Below are positions 1 through 7,560 of a DNA stretch of 33,681 nucleotides, one piece after another. The translations under genes were made by a program, and so were the position numbers. Numbering within the stretch: the first letter of the stretch is position 1; each line of letters starts with the position of its first letter. The stretch is from Candidatus Bathyarchaeota archaeon (GTDB taxonomy: Archaea; Thermoproteota; CALKCG01; B24; DRYS01): NCBI GenBank assembly GCA_018396535.1, contig JAGTQC010000010.1, forward strand, positions 1-33,681, given 5' to 3'. The notes below the pieces were generated by a model. The model searched no databases, was not told the DNA's origin, and was given only the letters and a program-made list of their open reading frames with translations.

Positions 1-327
1 GGGTGGAGGGGGAGGAGGGCTAGGGCTATGGAGCTTCTAGAATACTTCGATCTATCACATCTAGCTTACCGTATGCCTAATACTCTCAGCGGTGGGGAGA
101 GGCAGCGTGTAGCTATAGTGAGGGCTTTGGTGAATAATCCTAGGCTAGTACTAGCTGATGAACCTACTTCTAGTCTAGATGATGAGAATGCTAGGCTAGT
201 TTTAAACCTATTGGAGGAGGCTAATAGAATGGGGGCTACGGTGGTAGTAACCACTACAGATCTAAGCGAGAAGATGCCGTCTGATAGGGATTATATACTT
301 AGGGATGGTGTGCTAGTTAGGATGTAA
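1..327 (+). CDS. ABC transporter ATP-binding protein, C-terminal part (LolD/MacB type)
   Basis: The reading frame is open from base 1, so the gene is cut by the window edge; the Walker A half is missing. Visible are the ABC signature LSGGERQRVAIVRAL, the Walker B run LVLADEP and the D-loop SSLDDEN, the order found in MacB/LolD-type ATPases that power FtsX-like permeases. The H-loop position, normally VTHD, reads VTTTD, so the switch histidine is replaced by Thr. The protein ends soon after with RDGVLVRM, a normal end for this family. Family assignment is firm; the substrate is unknown. An FtsX-type permease at 20.6 kb has no adjacent ATPase and could be a partner, but that is only inference. 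Confidence 0.9.
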   Translation, partial: GWRGRRARAMELLEYFDLSHLAYRMPNTLSGGERQRVAIVRALVNNPRLVLADEPTSSLDDENARLVLNLLEEANRMGATVVVTTTDLSEKMPSDRDYILRDGVLVRM

Positions 328-344
328 TTTATGGATTCATAGAC

Positions 345-1442
345 CTAGGTTAATTCTAGGTGTAGCTGTATAACCTCTTCTAGCGATCTACATAGAGCTT
401 CTATATTCTCTAAAGGTACATCCGGGTATACATCTGCTACGAACATTAATCCTCCACTCCTAGATGCTATAGCTCTAACAGCTTCTTCTAGATGGGATCT
501 TATCTCTGAGGGTGTTCCGAATGGTAGGAGTTTCTGTCGATCTATATCTAGAGCTACGCATACCCTACCCCTACATATCCTAGCGATATTATCTAGACCG
601 TTAACCCTATCCTGTATATTCAATACGGAGATACCTGAATCCAGTAGCTGATCCATAACCTCTACTACATGTCCATCGCTATGTAGATAGACGTGTATAC
701 CCATACCTCTTAGGAATCCGAATATCCTACGATAGCTTGGATATATTAGCCGTCTAAACTTCTCCGGGCTTATAGGCATCCTATACTGCATACCTAGATC
801 ATCGCCGAAGTATACTATATCAGGCTTCAACCTAGCTATACGTCTAGCTAGCTCCATATAGTACTCTTCGAGTATACCTATAAGCTTGTACAGCCTCTCA
901 TCCTCTAAAGCTATATCCTTCATAAGCTCCTGGAAGCCTCTCAGATAGTATAGCCTCTGGAAGAAGAATCCGTGAGGCATGTTCACCCTCGCTAATCTAC
1001 CATCAATCCTAGCCGATCTTACAGAATCCTCTACTAGGCTCCACGGTATGGTAGATCCGCCTTCTACAGGTATACCTTCATCTGGATCTGGAGGGTTGAA
1101 ATCCTTCAACATACTCCAATCCCTGAGCGGATGCTCTACAACCTGGCCTTGGAGGCCGTCGGCTAGGAATAGCCATACGCAACCCCAGGGGTCTACGAAT
1201 CTATTACCTCTACGTCTTAAACCGAAATCATCGAATCTAACCGATCCCTTCTTGAAATCTGGGAATATCGATGGATGGCTAGCTAACAGATCTTCGAGAG
1301 CCTCCCTATACCTACTCCATGTAGCTTGGCTAAAGGATATGGAGCATGGTATCCACCATGGCCTACGCATCTCTATGCTACGTAGATAATTCTCCCTATA
1401 GATTCTAGGATCCCTGATATACTCTAGTAGGTTGTAATTCAT
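345..1442 (-). CDS. URO-D/MtaA-fold family protein (putative corrinoid methyltransferase-like)
   Basis: A 365-residue protein of the uroporphyrinogen decarboxylase superfamily, which includes HemE and cobamide-dependent methyltransferases such as MtaA. It has the DPWGCVW segment near residue 84, the HSDGHV segment at 254-259 and an ALDID strand later, the usual order of the TIM-barrel core. It is unlikely to be HemE: no heme pathway genes are nearby and the N-terminal arginine motif of HemE is not seen. The HSDG segment lacks the His-x-Cys zinc ligands of MtaA. It is the last gene of a minus-strand run behind tldD and tldE, 7 bases after tldE, so it is probably co-transcribed with them. Substrate unknown; fold confident, function not. 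Confidence 0.8.
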   Translation of the reverse strand: MNYNLLEYIRDPRIYRENYLRSIEMRRPWWIPCSISFSQATWSRYREALEDLLASHPSIFPDFKKGSVRFDDFGLRRRGNRFVDPWGCVWLFLADGLQGQVVEHPLRDWSMLKDFNPPDPDEGIPVEGGSTIPWSLVEDSVRSARIDGRLARVNMPHGFFFQRLYYLRGFQELMKDIALEDERLYKLIGILEEYYMELARRIARLKPDIVYFGDDLGMQYRMPISPEKFRRLIYPSYRRIFGFLRGMGIHVYLHSDGHVVEVMDQLLDSGISVLNIQDRVNGLDNIARICRGRVCVALDIDRQKLLPFGTPSEIRSHLEEAVRAIASRSGGLMFVADVYPDVPLENIEALCRSLEEVIQLHLELT

Positions 1443-1449
1443 AGCCTAG

Positions 1450-2778
1450 TCAACCGCTAACTCTAACACTATCCAAGGCTACTGCTGGAGCTACGGATGA
1501 TCTTAGAGCTACCTGATCCCTACCTACCAATAGTAGGTTTCTACCGAATGCTTCGTAGAAATCTGCTGTTATAACAGCTCCTTGAACAGGCTCCACCAGT
1601 TCTCCACCCCTTATCCTATATGCATGTGTAACCGTAGCCTGCATTAAACCTGATATAGGGTTGGATAGCCATTCACCTATAGTAGATACTATATAGTATC
1701 CCTCCCCAACCTCTCTTATCATCTCATCTATCGTCGAATCCCCAGGTTTAAGAACTAGCATATTAGGTGATGGTCTAGGGGTTGAGGATAGGCTTCTCCA
1801 AGCATTACCTGTAGATTCTCTACCATCTATGTAGGCTGTGTAGGTATCGTAGACGAAGCTTCTAAGTACACCCCTATCCACTATTATATTATTCCTCGTA
1901 GCTACACCTTCATCATCGAAGCTTCTAGCTCCAACCCATCTACCTACAGCTCCCTCATCTACTATAGTAACCTTATCTGAAAGTATGCTTTGACCTATCC
2001 TACCGGCTAGGGGTGATCTACCCTTCTGAACTGCTTCAGCAGATAAAGGCTGGGATAGCATAACATCTAGTATAGAACATACAACCTCTGGGTGCAGTAT
2101 TATCTTAGCTACACCCTCCTCCATACGCTTAGCTCCTAGGAATCTAGGAGCCTCAACCCCAGCTTCGAATCCTAATAGCCTAGCGTTTAATTCGCTTACT
2201 GAACGCGCTATCTTAAACCTAGTGAATGTAACAGATCCGCTATTCTTCTCAGCTTTAGCCGTTACGTATAGATCGACTATAGTCTCTATCCTAGATATAG
2301 CTCTACTATAGCTATTAGCTATAGAAACCTCTCTCACACCTATCTCGAAACCTCCACGTACAGGTTTAGATATACTAGAACCCTCGTATACGCCTTGTAT
2401 AGCTTCCGATGCTACCTCTACAGCATCTTCTAAACCCATACTAGCTGTCTTAGAGCAGAAGCAGTCCTCCACGCTAGATTTAGAGATGGATCTGGGTAGG
2501 GATACCCATCTATCATCTTCAGGTGTAGCTTTAGCTATAGATATAGCTGATCTGATAGCATCCTCTACGCTAGCTTTATCCACATCCTCTACACCTACTA
2601 CCGCTACCCTCCTACCTACAGCTACTCTTAAACCATAGCCTGATGTAGAATTCACTATCATAGATTCGAGCTTATCGGTAAACCTTACGATAATACTCTT
2701 AACTCTTCTAAAGTATACCTCAGCCTCCGATGCTCCTAAAACTTCAGCTTTGGAAACTAGATTCTCTAGATCTAGCAT
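1450..2778 (-). CDS. tldE: TldE/PmbA-like subunit of the TldD-TldE metalloprotease
   Basis: A 442-residue PmbA/TldE homologue. In bacteria TldD and TldE form a heterodimer that degrades unfolded or modified peptides; TldE is the non-catalytic partner. The protein has the family N-terminal region (ESMIVNSTSGYGLRV) and the C-terminal barrel with GRIGQSIL, VDEGAVG and DDEGVATR blocks. It has no HExxxH motif, which separates it from the neighbour at 2782-4164. It begins with ATG only 3 bases after the tldD stop, so the two are translationally close and almost certainly one operon. Archaeal substrates of the pair are not known. Cytoplasmic, no signal peptide. Confidence 0.92.
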   Translation of the reverse strand: MLDLENLVSKAEVLGASEAEVYFRRVKSIIVRFTDKLESMIVNSTSGYGLRVAVGRRVAVVGVEDVDKASVEDAIRSAISIAKATPEDDRWVSLPRSISKSSVEDCFCSKTASMGLEDAVEVASEAIQGVYEGSSISKPVRGGFEIGVREVSIANSYSRAISRIETIVDLYVTAKAEKNSGSVTFTRFKIARSVSELNARLLGFEAGVEAPRFLGAKRMEEGVAKIILHPEVVCSILDVMLSQPLSAEAVQKGRSPLAGRIGQSILSDKVTIVDEGAVGRWVGARSFDDEGVATRNNIIVDRGVLRSFVYDTYTAYIDGRESTGNAWRSLSSTPRPSPNMLVLKPGDSTIDEMIREVGEGYYIVSTIGEWLSNPISGLMQATVTHAYRIRGGELVEPVQGAVITADFYEAFGRNLLLVGRDQVALRSSVAPAVALDSVRVSG

Positions 2779-2781
2779 AGC

Positions 2782-4164
2782 CTAGCCTCCTCCTACGGAT
2801 ATCTGTTTAATCTTAACGTGAGGCCCGCCTCCGCCAACCCTAACCATCTGTCCATCCTTACCGCATCCACCGAAGACTGATGTCTCTACGGATAGATCGC
2901 ATCCTACAGCTTCCACACCCTTCAACGTTTCTAGGATTAAACCAGATACGACTGTACCCCTAACTAGTTCTGCAAGCTCACCCTTCCTGATCATGTAGGA
3001 TGGCCCTACCGAGAATGTGAACGATCCTGTACCAGGATCGACCTGACCCCCACCTGCACCCATACCCTTAACGTATATACCCTCATCTACATCTTCTATA
3101 AGTTCATCGAAGCTATAATCGCCAGGCTTCATGTAGAGGTTGGTCTGCCTAACTATAGGCTGGCTATGGAAATCCTGAGCTCTACCATTACCTGTAGGAT
3201 CTAGTTTAAGCTTTGATGCTGAAGCTAGATGTGTTAGAAAACCCTTCAATACACCATTATCTACAACCGTTACAGGCTTCTTCTCCACACCTTCATCATC
3301 GTATGGTACGTAGTATCCGCCTTCGATTAATCCATCATCTACTATACTCACATAGGGTGAAGCTATCGTTTCACCTAGCCTACCAGCTAGTATGGATGAA
3401 CCTGAAGCTACTAGATCCCCTTCGACAGCGTGACCGAAGGCTTCATGTATAACTAGACCTATAAGCTCTGGATCTACTATAGCCTTGTATAAACCTGCTC
3501 TAGGTGTACGAGCTTTAACAGATTCTATAGCAAGCCTACTTATACTACGAGTATAATCGCACCAATCCATACTGGATATGAACTCCCATCCTGAAACTCT
3601 GGATTTACTATCATAAACCCTTTCTAATCTACCAGCTTCGTATGCTACACTCATGTGGCCTAGACCTACTAGGAAGCATCCGACTTCGACTTCACATCCA
3701 TCTGTAGATACGGTGAGTCTACGATCATACTGTATACCTAGCCTGGTTGATGTAGATTTAACACCTTCTATCATAGATTCACGATTAGCAGATAAGACTA
3801 TGCTAACCTTATCCTCAGGTGTAGGATCTAGTGGATTAATCGAGAAGCCTGATCTAACCCTAACTCTAATAGGATTCTTAGATGATAACTCTACATCACC
3901 CTTCATACATCTAGCAGCTGATATAGCGTATTGAACAGTTTCATCTATACGTATCGGATCGTTGGTGGAGGCGAAGCCTATAGATCCATCTAGGAGGACT
4001 CTTAAACCAAGCCCTCTCCTAACCGTTCTAGAATATTCTTTGAGAGATCCGTTCTCTACGAGTATATACTCGTATACATACTCCTGGTATCTAGCATCTG
4101 CATAGCTTACCCCAGCTTTGGAAGCTTTATCTAGAGCTCTGTATACCGCATCTATCCAATCCAC
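2782..4164 (-). CDS. tldD: TldD metalloprotease, catalytic subunit
   Basis: A 460-residue zinc protease subunit. The metal-binding HEAFGH motif is at residues 240-245 (H240, E241, H245) and the third ligand is the Cys in FGGCGKDGQ at residue 434, matching the HExxxH plus late Cys arrangement of bacterial TldD. The length fits the family. The start is GTG, with a GGTGGAG ribosome site about 7 bases upstream, in the 59-base divergent spacer shared with the gene at 4224. It is first in the minus-strand run tldD, tldE, URO-D-like. Identification is secure. Confidence 0.95.
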   Translation of the reverse strand: MDWIDAVYRALDKASKAGVSYADARYQEYVYEYILVENGSLKEYSRTVRRGLGLRVLLDGSIGFASTNDPIRIDETVQYAISAARCMKGDVELSSKNPIRVRVRSGFSINPLDPTPEDKVSIVLSANRESMIEGVKSTSTRLGIQYDRRLTVSTDGCEVEVGCFLVGLGHMSVAYEAGRLERVYDSKSRVSGWEFISSMDWCDYTRSISRLAIESVKARTPRAGLYKAIVDPELIGLVIHEAFGHAVEGDLVASGSSILAGRLGETIASPYVSIVDDGLIEGGYYVPYDDEGVEKKPVTVVDNGVLKGFLTHLASASKLKLDPTGNGRAQDFHSQPIVRQTNLYMKPGDYSFDELIEDVDEGIYVKGMGAGGGQVDPGTGSFTFSVGPSYMIRKGELAELVRGTVVSGLILETLKGVEAVGCDLSVETSVFGGCGKDGQMVRVGGGGPHVKIKQISVGGG

Positions 4165-4182
4165 TTCCTACTCCACCGATAA

Positions 4183-4197
4183 GCTTAAACTATAAGC
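4183..4197. promoter_or_regulatory. Palindromic, possibly bidirectional TATA element
   Basis: The 59-base spacer between the divergent genes at 4164 (-) and 4224 (+) contains GCTTAAACTATAAGC, whose arms GCTTA and TAAGC are inverted repeats. Read on either strand it gives an archaeal TATA-like core (TATAAG one way, TTTAAG the other). It lies about 26 bases from the tldD start and 34 from the plus-strand start. A single symmetric element serving both genes is an inference. Confidence 0.4.
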
Positions 4198-4223
4198 CAT
4201 AGGATTAAAACCTTACTATAGTC

Positions 4224-5198
4224 GTGGATAGGATCGTATACGTGGATAGGGATAGGTGTATCGATGTATCCTCTAGGATTAAAACTATAGGTGTGGTATA
4301 CCGTAGGATGCTGGATGGTGTACATGTAGATTTAGAGTATAAGCTACGCCTCCTCCTCTACTTCACGGCTATATGCTACGATACTAGACGTGTATGGGGT
4401 TATATAGATGGGGTATACTATCGTGGAAGCGACTATATATACCATGCTATGCTTAAGAAGCTTATGGAAGGCGAATTCTTCGATACAGATCGTATGAGGG
4501 AGTTAAGCTTAGAGGAGTTTGGACAGTGGTTTGAGGAGGGTGTATTAACGCGTATAGATGAAAGGTTGAAGTTTATCAGAGATACGGCTAGGATGCTTGA
4601 GTTATTCTATGATGGGATGGCTTCTAAGCTTATCGAGGAATCTGGTTATAGGCTATCTGGATCTGGGGGTTTTGTAGATAGATTATCTAGGTTTAAAGCA
4701 TTCTCAGATCCTCTAGCTAAGAAGATTATGGTGTTAGCATCCCTTATAGAATTCGAGGGGTTAGCATTCTTCAAGGATTCAGATAGTATGGAGGTAGGTG
4801 TAGATTATCATCTACAGAGGATAGCTTTGAGAACCGGTATGGTTAGAATAGCTGATAGAAGTTTATCGGAGAGGATAGCTAGAGGTAGATTCGTATCGAA
4901 GCCTATACACGACGCTATCAGAGGTAGCTGTCTCGAAGCTTATCGTATAATCATAGATGAAGCTGGGTTTAAACCTAGGGAGGTAGATGCTATATTCTGG
5001 AATCTAGGACGTAGCTGTTGTAGTATTAGAAGGCCATCCTGTAAGCCTCCATGCATACATAGCGATATATGTAGCTTCACGACGTCTACGACATACGAGT
5101 GTATGGGAGGCTGTATTCTAGGAGGTATATGCGAAGCATCTGGTAATCGAGATTTCATAAAGCTTAAGGAGCCTAGGTATAGGACATACTACTACTGA
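4224..5198 (+). CDS. Qng1/DUF2419 (queuosine-salvage-like) protein with C-terminal iron-sulfur-type Cys cluster
   Basis: A 324-residue protein starting with GTG. The core resembles the Q_salvage family (Qng1, queuosine-nucleoside glycosylase), which has a fold related to helix-hairpin-helix DNA glycosylases. Matching blocks are CYDTRRVWG and YYRGSDYIY near 51-73, ERLKFIRDTARML at 113-125, FSDPLAKKIMVLASL at 160-174, and VDYHLQRIALRTGMVR at 193-208, equivalent to the family's ADYRVPQ region. The C-terminus has LGRSCCSIRRPSC followed by more Cys: C266-x6-C273-x3-C277-x5-C283, close to the C-x6-C-x2-C-x5-C of endonuclease III [4Fe-4S] glycosylases. A second C293-x3-C297-x5-C303 follows. Archaea use archaeosine rather than queuosine, so the substrate could be a 7-deazaguanine nucleoside or DNA base. 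Family call moderate; activity unproven. Confidence 0.65.
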   Translation: MDRIVYVDRDRCIDVSSRIKTIGVVYRRMLDGVHVDLEYKLRLLLYFTAICYDTRRVWGYIDGVYYRGSDYIYHAMLKKLMEGEFFDTDRMRELSLEEFGQWFEEGVLTRIDERLKFIRDTARMLELFYDGMASKLIEESGYRLSGSGGFVDRLSRFKAFSDPLAKKIMVLASLIEFEGLAFFKDSDSMEVGVDYHLQRIALRTGMVRIADRSLSERIARGRFVSKPIHDAIRGSCLEAYRIIIDEAGFKPREVDAIFWNLGRSCCSIRRPSCKPPCIHSDICSFTTSTTYECMGGCILGGICEASGNRDFIKLKEPRYRTYYY

Positions 5199-5245
5199 TA
5201 TGTATAACTCTTATACCCTAGCATCCTTCATATAGTAGTTCTGGG

Positions 5246-6112
5246 ATGGAGGCTAGATCTCTACTAGCTATAAGTATAGGATTCAATATAGTCTTAACGC
5301 TACTATTAGCTATAACCGTAACGGAGAACTATATGCTTACAGAGAAGGTATCGAATCTTACGAGTGAGGTTAAAGTTCTTAGAGAGAATCTGAATATAAC
5401 ACAAACCCAGCTAGAATACTATCGAAGTATATCTAGGTATGTAGAGGGTGGTGAAGGGTTAGGTATACTACTAGCTTCTAGCACGGTTAACGTCGTAGCT
5501 GTTAGGATAGTGGAATCTAGCTATGGAGCTAGCTATGAGGGGGTTGTACTAGAGGTTAGGGTTGATCTTAGAGTTGGGAAGGGTGATGTATATGTGAATA
5601 CTAATCCTAGGATAGGTATAGATCTGCAATCGAGTGTTAGAACAGCGGTCGAGGTTTCTGGACGTCTACTAGGAGTTAACGTATCTAGGTATGATTACGT
5701 AGTCTATGTGAGGGGGGAGAGGGAGGTGGATGTAGTCGACGGGCCTAGCGCAGGTCTTGCTATAACTCTAGCAGTAATATCAGCTTTAGAAGGTAAACGT
5801 CTACCGAGTGGTGTTTATATGACGGGAACTATAAACCCGGATGGCTCTGTAGGGCAGGTTGGAGGTGTACTAGCTAAAGCTTTAGCTGCAGCTGAGCATG
5901 GAGCGAAGCTCTTCCTAGTACCTCCAGGACAATCTAAGGATACCATATGGGAGGTTAGAGAGGAGAGGAGGTTCATATTCACGATAAGATATCTAGTACC
6001 TAGGCAAGTAGATGTAGAATCCTATCTTAGGAGTATAGGATATAGTGTTAGAGTAGTGGAGGTTTCTAGTGTAGAACAGGCTTTAAAACTCGTTTATAAC
6101 GGTAGCTACTAG
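5246..6112 (+). CDS. Membrane-anchored Lon-like (S16) serine protease without ATPase domain
   Basis: A 288-residue protein. Residues 6-24 form an N-terminal membrane segment, followed by a likely coiled coil (about 28-60, spaced leucines), then an S16 protease domain. The catalytic Ser is S168 in DGPSAG and the Lys of the dyad is K211 in GGVLAKALAA; TGTINPDGSVGQVGG just before it is the Lon family block. There is no AAA+ module, unlike archaeal LonB. The topology suggests the protease domain lies outside the cytoplasm, though the opposite orientation cannot be excluded. A TATA-like CTTATACC at about 5211-5218 lies some 30 bases upstream of the ATG. Physiological substrates are unknown. Confidence 0.88.
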   Translation: MEARSLLAISIGFNIVLTLLLAITVTENYMLTEKVSNLTSEVKVLRENLNITQTQLEYYRSISRYVEGGEGLGILLASSTVNVVAVRIVESSYGASYEGVVLEVRVDLRVGKGDVYVNTNPRIGIDLQSSVRTAVEVSGRLLGVNVSRYDYVVYVRGEREVDVVDGPSAGLAITLAVISALEGKRLPSGVYMTGTINPDGSVGQVGGVLAKALAAAEHGAKLFLVPPGQSKDTIWEVREERRFIFTIRYLVPRQVDVESYLRSIGYSVRVVEVSSVEQALKLVYNGSY

Positions 6113-6150
6113 ATTCTACCATAATATGCTGTAGGATCTAAGTTAACTTT

Positions 6151-6167
6151 AATGCTAGCCTAGCATT
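6151..6167. repeat. Perfect 7-bp inverted repeat in spacer upstream of endA
   Basis: AATGCTA-GCC-TAGCATT is a perfect hyphenated palindrome lying between the Lon-like gene and endA. It could be an operator or a small hairpin acting in termination; no T-run follows, which argues against a simple terminator. Function not established. Confidence 0.35.
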
Positions 6168-6209
6168 ATAGGCTTAATCTAGAGTAGATGTATACCTGGT
6201 CGATATGGG

Positions 6210-6773
6210 ATGCAGGCTGAGACTAGGGTTAAAGCATATCTTGTAGGTGATAGGCTTATAGTATGGGATCGTATAGGTGGATCAGAATTATACCGTAGAG
6301 GATTCTATGGTAGACCTGTAGGTGTAGGTAAACCTAGAGGTATGGATATAGATTCACCGCTAATACTTGATCTAGTCGAGGGATTACACCTTCTAGAAGA
6401 GGGGTTGATAGAAGTCTATGATCAGTATACGGGTAGATTTATAAATGTGGATGAGCTTAGAAGCCATGCTCGTAGTAGGATAGAGGATTTTGATCTAAAA
6501 TACATGGTGTATAAGGATCTGAGGAGTAGAGGCTATATAGTATCTACAGGTATAAAGTTTGGAAGCGATTTCGCTATATACAGGTATGGTCCAGGTATAG
6601 ATCATGCACCATACCTAGTACAAGTTAGGAAGTGTGATTATACTATAGATGCTACAGATATAGTTCGTGCTGGAAGGCTTGCTACAGCTGTTAGGAAGAG
6701 CTTCATAGTAGCTTTACCTAAGATCGAGGATAATAGGATATCCTATCTACTATTCAGATGGTTTAAAGTATGA
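6210..6773 (+). CDS. endA: tRNA-splicing endonuclease EndA
   Basis: A 187-residue archaeal tRNA-intron endonuclease, which cuts the bulge-helix-bulge at intron-exon junctions of pre-tRNA. The N-terminal domain (about 1-90) is followed by the catalytic domain starting at YKDLRSRGY. The catalytic triad is visible: Tyr at 124 (DFAIYRYG), His at 132 (DHAPYLV) and Lys at 163 (AVRKSF). The length fits the short (about 180-residue) subunit type used as homotetramer or as half of a heterotetramer; which of these applies cannot be told without seeing whether a paralogue exists elsewhere. The ATG at 6210 is kept because the alternative at 6205 is out of frame. Confidence 0.92.
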   Translation: MQAETRVKAYLVGDRLIVWDRIGGSELYRRGFYGRPVGVGKPRGMDIDSPLILDLVEGLHLLEEGLIEVYDQYTGRFINVDELRSHARSRIEDFDLKYMVYKDLRSRGYIVSTGIKFGSDFAIYRYGPGIDHAPYLVQVRKCDYTIDATDIVRAGRLATAVRKSFIVALPKIEDNRISYLLFRWFKV

Positions 6774-6829
6774 GTAGCATACCTTCCATCCATAGATACG
6801 ATTAAATACTTAGATTTAAAGGGTTAAAG

Positions 6830-6837
6830 GTTTAAAT
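6830..6837 (+). promoter_or_regulatory. TATA box for the PA14-like gene
   Basis: TTTAAA-type sequence about 27-34 bases before the TTG start at 6864. The preceding 35 bases contain two more TTAAA-type repeats (ATTTAAAGG, GTTAAAGG), so the exact element is uncertain. Confidence 0.4.
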
Positions 6838-6863
6838 TCTGTAGATAGGAGATAGACTGAGGT

Positions 6864-7310
6864 TTGAGTAGCAGTAAAGTTTGGAGGAGAGAATGGTTTA
6901 AAGTAGATGAGTATGGTAATTTCGGAGAATATCTAGGGGAAACCTACGCACCTTTCGAATTCGATGATAATTGGGGTTTAGGTGAGGTTGCCTTCGGCAT
7001 CGAGGATGAGATAGGATTTAGAAGCTATGCTAGAATCGAGGTTAAGGAATCTGAAGTTTACAGATTTGAGTATGGATGCGATGATGGGGCTAGACTATAC
7101 GTATACCATGAGAAGGGGGGGTTAATCTATAGTAGAACTGATAGCTGGAAGCTTCAAAACTACACTTTATACGAATGTGAAGTCTACCTGGAGAGGGGGG
7201 TCTATACTATCAGATTGGATTGGTATAAGTGGGGTATGCTAGCTAGGATAAGTTTCAAAGTATCTAGAGGCGGTGAGTATATAAAGCCTATACCTATAGA
7301 GGGAGGGTAA
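6864..7310 (+). CDS. PA14-like beta-sandwich protein, function unknown
   Basis: A 148-residue protein with an apparent TTG start; there is no in-frame ATG nearby and a TATA-like box lies about 27-34 bases upstream, so the start is reasonable but not certain. The central part, CDDGARLYVY, then SWKLQNYTLY, then LERGVYTIRLDWYKWG, follows the PA14-domain order (DDGsRLyid..., W, then GxYxIrl.YyE), a fold often involved in carbohydrate binding. No signal peptide or membrane segment is visible, which is odd for PA14 proteins, usually extracellular. It is rich in Trp, Tyr and acidic residues. No operon partner with a clear role; the gene behind it is convergent. Confidence 0.5.
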   Translation: MSSSKVWRREWFKVDEYGNFGEYLGETYAPFEFDDNWGLGEVAFGIEDEIGFRSYARIEVKESEVYRFEYGCDDGARLYVYHEKGGLIYSRTDSWKLQNYTLYECEVYLERGVYTIRLDWYKWGMLARISFKVSRGGEYIKPIPIEGG

Positions 7311-7350
7311 AGATAGGGGTAGGTTTACGGATTTATGTAGTATCGATCTT

Positions 7351-7506
7351 CTAGCCTACTTTTTCGACTACTCTCCATCTATAGCCGCAAGTGGGGCATT
7401 CGAATAGCCTTATATGGAGTTTAGGCCCCTTCCTACTCTTAGGTGATAAATCCCACTCCTTTACAGGATTCTTTACTTCAGTACCATCCTTCGGACAGTT
7501 CGGCAT
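7351..7506 (-). CDS. Small zinc-ribbon-like protein (51 aa)
   Basis: A 51-residue gene read from ATG at 7506 to TAG. The protein begins MPNCPKDGTEV, has a KEWDLSPKSRKGPKLHIRL middle and ends FECPTCGYRWRVVEKVG. This matches the layout of small archaeal single-zinc-ribbon proteins (CPxCG ... CPxCGxxW). The first knuckle is CPKDG, so only C4, C37 and C40 are Cys and the fourth ligand would be D7 or is lost. A GGTGA ribosome site lies 5 bases upstream and a TATA box about 40 bases upstream, which strongly support that it is expressed. Function unknown; nucleic-acid binding is a common guess for such proteins. Confidence 0.8.
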   Translation of the reverse strand: MPNCPKDGTEVKNPVKEWDLSPKSRKGPKLHIRLFECPTCGYRWRVVEKVG

Positions 7507-7540
7507 AGCTTTCACCTATCATAATGGTTACTATGGTTTC

Positions 7541-7550
7541 CATATATAAG
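7541..7550 (-). promoter_or_regulatory. TATA box for the 51-aa zinc-ribbon gene
   Basis: On the minus strand CTTATATATG lies 35-44 bases upstream of the ATG at 7506. Transcription would begin near 7520 and leave a short leader containing GGTGA (7512-7516). It lies just after the end of the upstream glycosyltransferase gene, so the zinc-ribbon gene has its own promoter. Confidence 0.6.
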
Positions 7551-7560
7551 GCTTTCCATA

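Noticed and set aside
979..1389. Plus-strand open frame opposite the first URO-D-fold gene
   Set aside because: Low-complexity Ser/Leu-rich product with no recognisable feature, fully inside a well-supported gene.
345..1442. HemE (uroporphyrinogen decarboxylase proper)
   Set aside because: No heme genes nearby and the HemE N-terminal arginine-rich active-site motif is not seen; two divergent members in one window fit the methyltransferase-like branch better.
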